From the NCBI RefSeq assembly GCF_921293095.1, contig NC_060247.1, positions 111,867,111 to 111,931,110 of the forward strand: a stretch of 64,000 nt of DNA. The letters are read 5' to 3'. Both the position numbers and the translations under genes were made by a program. Shown here in pieces: positions 58,421-64,000 of this stretch. The stretch's first letter is position 1. Every line of letters starts with the position of its first letter. The stretch comes from Ischnura elegans (Eukaryota > Arthropoda > Insecta > Odonata > Coenagrionidae). A model generated the notes under the pieces. It saw only the letters and a list, made by a program, of their open reading frames with translations. It did not search any database and had not been told where the DNA came from.

Positions 58421-59447
58421 ATAGAAAATGAAAAATCGGAATTATTTTAAAATTAATGAATATACGTTACTGGATGAGGTTATTTCTAATGGTTTAGGTC
58501 GTTTAAACATATTTGTCGATACTTCCGAAATTCATCTTCCATTTTCAAGTCTTATCACATGAAAATAAGAGCAGTCGAATAAATAAAAAATCTGGTCAAG
58601 TATTTAGTATTTTTTTTCGAGTTTAAGAATTATACAATAAAACATTTTAATTGATGGATTTAAAATTAAAAAAAGAAATCGATCGAAAATTCCACACGGA
58701 AAAAAATAAGAAAACCCATCACCGTGGCCAGTCTCGGAATACTTAAATTAATAAAACTGATGTGACATACCTTATACGTACACTTAAACAATGTTAGTTG
58801 AAAAATTTTTATTGAATATTTTTTGCACTGTAAAATTAATTTTAAATTCTTGACTAGCTTTTGCATTTATGGTACATCCAATATTTTCATATAATACACC
58901 CAAAAGATGGAAAATGAACTTCTGAAACGTCCGCAATAAAGTTTTCTATGGATGAGATAAACCGGAAGATGTCAAATTTAAGCATAAACAATAGATGGAG
59001 ATAAAAAAGAAAAATGTCTATTACTAAATGAGGGATATAACTTTTTAGAAAAGCATCCGTATCAATCAGTTCTAGAAATTAGCGGAAGTAATCAACAGTA
59101 TATCATGCACAAAGAAAAAAAATGCGATGAGGAATATTAAAATAAAGGCTAAGAAGCTTTTTAAAGATTCAAGTGTACCCGAAACATAAATATATGGTTT
59201 TTCATTGATGCGATTTATTTTTTATGATTCAGATTTATTTTTAATAATAACATTTTGATATATTCCATTCATTTTTTAAAATTATTATTTGTAATTTTGA
59301 ATGTAGGAATATTATTCTTGGGCCGCATTTTTTTACCCCGTGCAGGAAGGATGCAGGATTGATGAAGTCAATTTCATGTAATTCACTAGCGCAGAAAAGG
59401 GTTCAGGAGGTTTTCAACTAATTATCGCAAGGAGGAAAGCGGGTTTT
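58421..59447. other. AT-rich non-coding stretch
   Basis: Nothing supported. Confidence 0.5.
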
Positions 59448-59590
59448 TATGATTTGTATTAAGCGATTTATATGACGCGATATACCACCTCCGCTAATAG
59501 GGCGGCATTAACCTCATTGCTAATACCGCGCAGGTTCTCTTGGAATCATTCATTGATCGACAACGGAAATCTGGCGTTATCAGAATATCC
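59448..59590 (+). repeat. Duplicated non-coding segment, member 2
   Basis: Collinear with 57286-57470, 2.1 kb upstream, same orientation. It keeps the ATGACGCGATA and CCTCCGCTAATAGGG blocks but has lost the full TTAATCGATTAA palindrome. Confidence 0.65.
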
Positions 59591-60602
59591 CCACCTCCGG
59601 GACGATAACTTGCCTACGCACCACCAGCCAATAGTAATGGAATGTTTGAAATAGAATGAAAATGATTTTTTTATGAATTAGTGGAAGCACTATAGCGGCA
59701 AAAAGTTAACAGCACTAAAATGGCAACCGCACTCTTCCGAAACCAATATTCAGGTTCTCATATTTAAGGTCGCTCTCAATTTCAGCTTGCAAACGCTTTT
59801 ATTTGAGGTTGATTATTTTAATTGTCTCTCTAGAACTTGCAATCACACTTTTTTAAAGAAAGGTCTTAAAGGAAGGAACTTTTTTACTTTTTTCTTCCTT
59901 TGATATGGTATTGTTAGTATTAATGCATTTGCTGAATCCGTGGGCATAAAAGGACGATTTTCTTGCTATTTTCATACTATAAACAATGTGCTCGTAAACT
60001 ATTTTATGTGATTTTATTTCTGCCTTCAGATTTAAATACGAATTATTTTACGGATGAGGTTGAAAAAGTTGCATCTCATTAAAGCATTCTCTAACATAAT
60101 TCAATTCATGTTTTCCTAACTTACCATCTGCTAAAGATAATACACTGTTGTGGACGAAATGTTTCCAGCGAAATATTTGCACATCATTCTAATTTCCTAA
60201 AATGTATTGCCGTCACGTTTAACTTGATTTGTTGAATCATTTTCTGCTTTACCGAAGACTAAAATATGGAATAAAATATATATTGATCTTTTGAATAAAT
60301 GACCATTTGTTACTGGAGAGCGAGTGTAGGGAAAAATATGAAATAAACACCATACTTGCTAGAGAAGTAATGAAAATAACCAATTTTGAGAAGGAAAAAT
60401 TAACGACCAATGGATACAAAAGACATGCGATTCACTTTAATAAAATAATTCCATGGTTGATTTATATGTCAAAAGCTATAAAAGTAATCGTAGTTACGAA
60501 ATATAATTTTCATGAACATTTATAAATCTCTTCATTGAACTGTGAACGGTTAACAACAACTATCAGAACTAGAGCTATGTCGGGTAGGTATTCGTCTCTA
60601 GA
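59591..60602. other. AT-rich non-coding stretch
   Basis: Nothing supported. Confidence 0.5.
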
Positions 60603-60889
60603 AAACAGCTATTTGTAGAACGCCGTCGGATCCCACTATGCCTTTTAATTTGACTCGCAGACAATTTCCCATTAAGGTTTCCTATGCGATGGCTATTAAC
60701 AAGGCTCAGGGTCAGACTTTGCAAAGAGCTGGCTTATTCCTGCCTGACCCTGTATTCTTTCATGGCAAACTTTATGTAGCATTCTCTAGGTTAAGATCTT
60801 TTCAAAATATTTTTGTAAATATTAAGGAAAACGCTAAACAAATATTAACAGAGGATAGTGTAATTACTTCCAATGTTGTGTTTAAATAG
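60603..60889 (+). pseudogene. Helitron helicase C-terminal relic
   Basis: The frame opens after a TAG at 60600-60602 and reads TPSDPTMPFNLTRRQFPIKV, SYAMAINKAQGQTLQRAGLF and FFHGKLYVAFSRLRSF, then stops at 60887-60889. These are the C-terminal Pif1-type helicase motifs of Helitron Rep/helicase proteins: TINKSQGQT (motif V region) and HGQLYVALSR (motif VI). Only the last 95 or so residues remain; the Rep nuclease and Walker A region are absent, so this is a 5'-truncated copy. The surviving frame has no internal stop, suggesting a fairly recent origin. Confidence 0.85.
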
Positions 60890-61050
60890 GTCCTCTGACC
60901 TAAATTCGTACATGAACATTCCAATTAAATTTGTACATAAGACCCTGCCTTTTTTTTCTACATATTAAAATTAGAAACGCGCCTATCCCTCTGTGGACCT
61001 GCATTGAAAAGAGCGGGGGAAGCCCGCTGGGAGCGGGCGCATCACGCTCG
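60890..61050 (+). mobile_element. Helitron 3' end with terminal hairpin
   Basis: The non-coding tail after the helicase contains CCCGCTGGGAGCGGG (61023-61037), a GC stem-loop, followed about 9-10 bases later by CTCG-T (61046-61050). Helitrons end in CTRR preceded by such a hairpin and insert before a T; CTCG would be a one-base variant. Spacing, composition and position support this as the element terminus. Confidence 0.6.
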
Positions 61051-62190
61051 TATGTCATTAAAAAAAATACCTGTTTGGATTACGGTTCAGAGGAAAATCA
61101 TATGATATCAAGATAAGAAAACACTAATAATAGTGTCTCTTTAGTGGCCAATAGTGTTTCCTCAATTGTAATTAAACAGGTTTAGATGATTTCAAACCAA
61201 AGGAAAAACACTTTATTCATTCCTTAATTCATAACGAAACCATTTATTTTATTTGTATGAATGGAATTCAGTTATCCTAGGAATTGAATTGAAGGACTAC
61301 CTAGAAGAAAACGAGCAGAAGAAACTTACCGAGGCAGTTTCACTACGCTTTGCTCTGAGCTGACGACGAGGAGGTTTCTCTCCTCATAAAATCTGCCACG
61401 AGAAAAACATCAACCGCTGGCAGGTTGTTGGATGAAGCCGTCGAATATCCTGCTTGCATTTGGGAAAATAAATTCCCCGAAAAGATTACCTTCCTCGAAT
61501 TAAAAATGTTAAATAAGCACCAATAAGAATAGGGCTGGTGACGTCAGAATGGAGCAGCCGATCAGAGCACGTTTTTTCTTATTCATAGCTGACACGAAAA
61601 AATGTAACTTTAGTGGCTTATATTATTTATGGAAAACAAAAGAACTACGTTTTACGTAATAATTGACTTTATTACAATACAATCTTTTTTCTGGAAAAAG
61701 TTAATCGTTAAATTGAAACCCTTTCAAATGCTCCTTTTTCGCAGGAATAGAATTTACCTGCATTTACCTACATAGAATAGACCTGAATAGAATTTATCTG
61801 CATTTATAATTTACCTGCATTTTTCACCTTGATAATGTTACTCTGTAAAGAAATCATGGTCGGTGTCAATAAGTTACTATGTGGAAATAGCAAAGTTGTT
61901 GATCCTTCTATTCCTGCGATTATGGACTTCCACCAAGTTACGCCCGCTACTATTAATTATATTAATTAAGTTCCTTTTTTATTATCTCTTCTTTTTATTT
62001 TATTTACATTCCATCCTTGTCAGCCGAAGTGCGTTTAACCTATTTACATGAACATCCCTCCCTCTGTTGCTCTATAAATAGTAAATGAGCAGCGTGGGGA
62101 TCGCAATCGGCCTTCTGGCGAGATCATCGCTTCCCTCCTATCTCACGAGCATCTCCCTGCTTATAAGCGGCCAAAATGGCTGTCCTCTCC
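61051..62190. other. AT-rich non-coding stretch
   Basis: Short imperfect repeats of AATAGAATTTACCTGCATTT occur at 61745-61825 (three partial units). No gene is supported. Confidence 0.45.
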
Positions 62191-64000
62191 TGGCTGAGAG
62201 AGAGAGAAAGAGAGAGACCTTTGATAAGCTGCTCTTTTCACGGAGAATGTCCTAGAATATGGGCTGGATGACGACAAAAGCGACCATGCATCCACGTCGT
62301 TGTCTCGATGGGAAAGGATATTTTTATTATTTTCAAAGTTCCCTTTGTCCCGTCATCAGGGGCTATCTCTTGCCTTTCGCTCCCTCGATATAGTATCTCA
62401 ATATCGATCCGCCCATACTCATCGCCATTGTCCTCCCGACACTCGAGATCGCCTCGATAGCCTTCCTTGCTGGAATTTCGATTCATCGAAACCTAGATCT
62501 TCCATGTACGTCTCCTCTGAAAGCCGATCTCCTCTCACCTCGCCGACCTAACTGAATGAAAGACTTGAATAATGGACGGCTGAACTGAGAAGTGGCGCAC
62601 TTTGATCGTCTATTGTTTCCTTCCTTCGGTTTTACTCCATCGCGTCCGCCCCCCGAGTCCGGAGCTGAATACTATAAATATAGTCATTTTAGAGGAGTCA
62701 CCTGGCCCCTAGCAATTCTCTTACATAAAAACTGTATGCTATAGACTTTTGGCATTTTTGAAAGCGCCATTAATCAAGTGAACTTGACGATATAGGGTAA
62801 CGATCTCAGATGTCAATTATGAACATCTTCTAACGTAAGAGATAACTAGAGTCCATTCCAAATATCTTTGCGATTGAGTGGCATACCCAAGTGTTTTTGG
62901 GGGTGAGGGTAGAGAGCACGTGACTTCCTGAAAAACAACCAAATTGCGATAGGCGGAGCCTAGCCTCCGGTGAATTCAGTCGCTTACAGACCTCCGTGGT
63001 GTACTCTTCGTAAGTTTGCAGTGTTGCCGAGTGAAAAGGGGCCTTTAGACACAGTCTTTCGTTTTTATGCACAGACAAAGTCTTTTGAGGAAACATGGCA
63101 ACGTCCGCCTCTCTCTCTCTCCCCATTCTACATCTTTAGTGTCGCAGTTCCTACCTCTTGCCGCGAGGCTTCACGAAATATGTCGAGCTTGCACGACTCG
63201 GCTTGTCGCAAATACGTAAATATGAAAAGGATTTTAGCGACCTTTACCGCGTTTATGACTTCTATACCCTAGATACTCTTTGTAATTGATTCTCATTTTT
63301 TTTCGTGGCGGTAACCACTAGATGTCTCCTCGGTAGGAGATAGTTCGTTAATTGTCATATGAGATCGTTGTCTTTTTTCTTTCAGTGAACTCTCATAGGA
63401 TGCAGTTACACATGTAAAGCAATGGAGAAAATTGAAACAATAGTTTGACCTAATACCTATGCACTAAAGTGCGTGACTGCGTACCAAGTCATGCATTACA
63501 TGCTATACTTAGTAGCTATATTGATATTAGTTGAAGGTGTGCATAATTTAAATATGTGATAAAAATCGGGGAAGATAATTAAAAACTGAGAACGCTTGTA
63601 AATAGATGTATAAAAATCTATTGTAGTATTCATAGATTACGTATTAAACTTTTAACCAAAGCGACCAACTTAGTAGCTTGCTATTGACAATGTAAAAAAA
63701 TTGTAACTAAGGATCCTCCTAGCGATTCCGTAGTTGTATCACCATTTGGTTCTGCAAAGCATAAGTTGTAATACGCAGTGCGTCGGAATGCGGTTGGAAA
63801 ACAATTACCCACGTTTAACATTCATCAGCAACCACCTCAATATTATAACGTGACATGGAGTGAGTGCCTAGAGCTGAAAGCGGTGAACCAACTAAAAAAA
63901 AAATTAAGACTTCCAGGAAAGAAGTGTATTTTTCGGAGTGTATTAAATAAAAACACTTGAAAAGATAATCACTATCCTTTTTTAATAAGCCTGTTCGGAT
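62191..64000. other. Non-coding stretch
   Basis: A GA-rich microsatellite lies at 62198-62218. Overlapping open frames on both strands at 62238-62551 and 62830-63272 have no recognised domain. Confidence 0.4.

Overview
This window is eukaryotic nuclear DNA, most likely from an arthropod (insect-like) with a large, repeat-rich genome. The background is AT-rich, there is no long continuous protein-coding frame, intron-like splice signals are present, and the recognisable content is mobile DNA of types common in arthropods: a mariner relic, a Helitron remnant, a Jockey-type LINE tail, tRNA-derived SINEs, several MITE and foldback families, and inverted-repeat cassettes that look like terminal repeats of Penelope-like elements (PLEs). 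I cannot name the species.

Layout. 1-7 kb: non-coding DNA with a broken mariner transposase ending in a preserved terminal repeat, an inverted pair of one repeat, a local AT-rich duplication and SINE pieces. 7.2-12.2 kb: the only stretch with gene-like signals. It holds a TATA-box promoter with a short first coding exon ending in a perfect donor (7394-7556), a second candidate first exon (about 8885-9012) ending in the same intron phase, and a GC-rich block at 11.15-12.19 kb with a possible terminal exon (12027-12187), a small ORF (11151-11300) and an open frame on the minus strand (11326-11556). None matches a family I recognise. 12.2-22.6 kb: bland AT-rich DNA with a PLE fragment, a GGCGTACCC-ended element, GC-rich islands and a three-unit tandem repeat at 20 kb.

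22.78-24.62 kb is the most structured part: three unrelated long palindromes sit side by side, a 510-bp foldback, a PLE-like cassette with a 15-bp target duplication, and a 685-bp foldback. 26.57-27.64 kb is a nested insertion of one non-autonomous transposon inside another. 28-36 kb holds further PLE-like cassettes, a duplicated unknown repeat and a 20-bp stem-loop. 36-64 kb continues with further copies of these repeats, the LINE tail (40.5 kb), SINEs (41.7, 47.5-48.5 kb), MITEs (42.9, 49.1 kb), two strong palindromes (51.4, 54.7 kb), a duplicated non-coding segment (57.3 and 59.4 kb) and the Helitron remnant (60.6-61.05 kb).

The main observation is the PLE-like series. At least eight loci share a terminal tail motif around TTTCCCGGCG and/or a hammerhead-like core, CTGARGA followed about 20 bases later by GAAAC. 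The best loci carry it on both strands of an inverted repeat, and two are flanked by direct repeats placed exactly where target-site duplications should be. Hammerhead motifs in PLE terminal repeats are known biology. What deserves a second look is the number of sequence-divergent cassettes that keep the same architecture here, and an extra base between the core and stem II that sets them apart from the textbook hammerhead.
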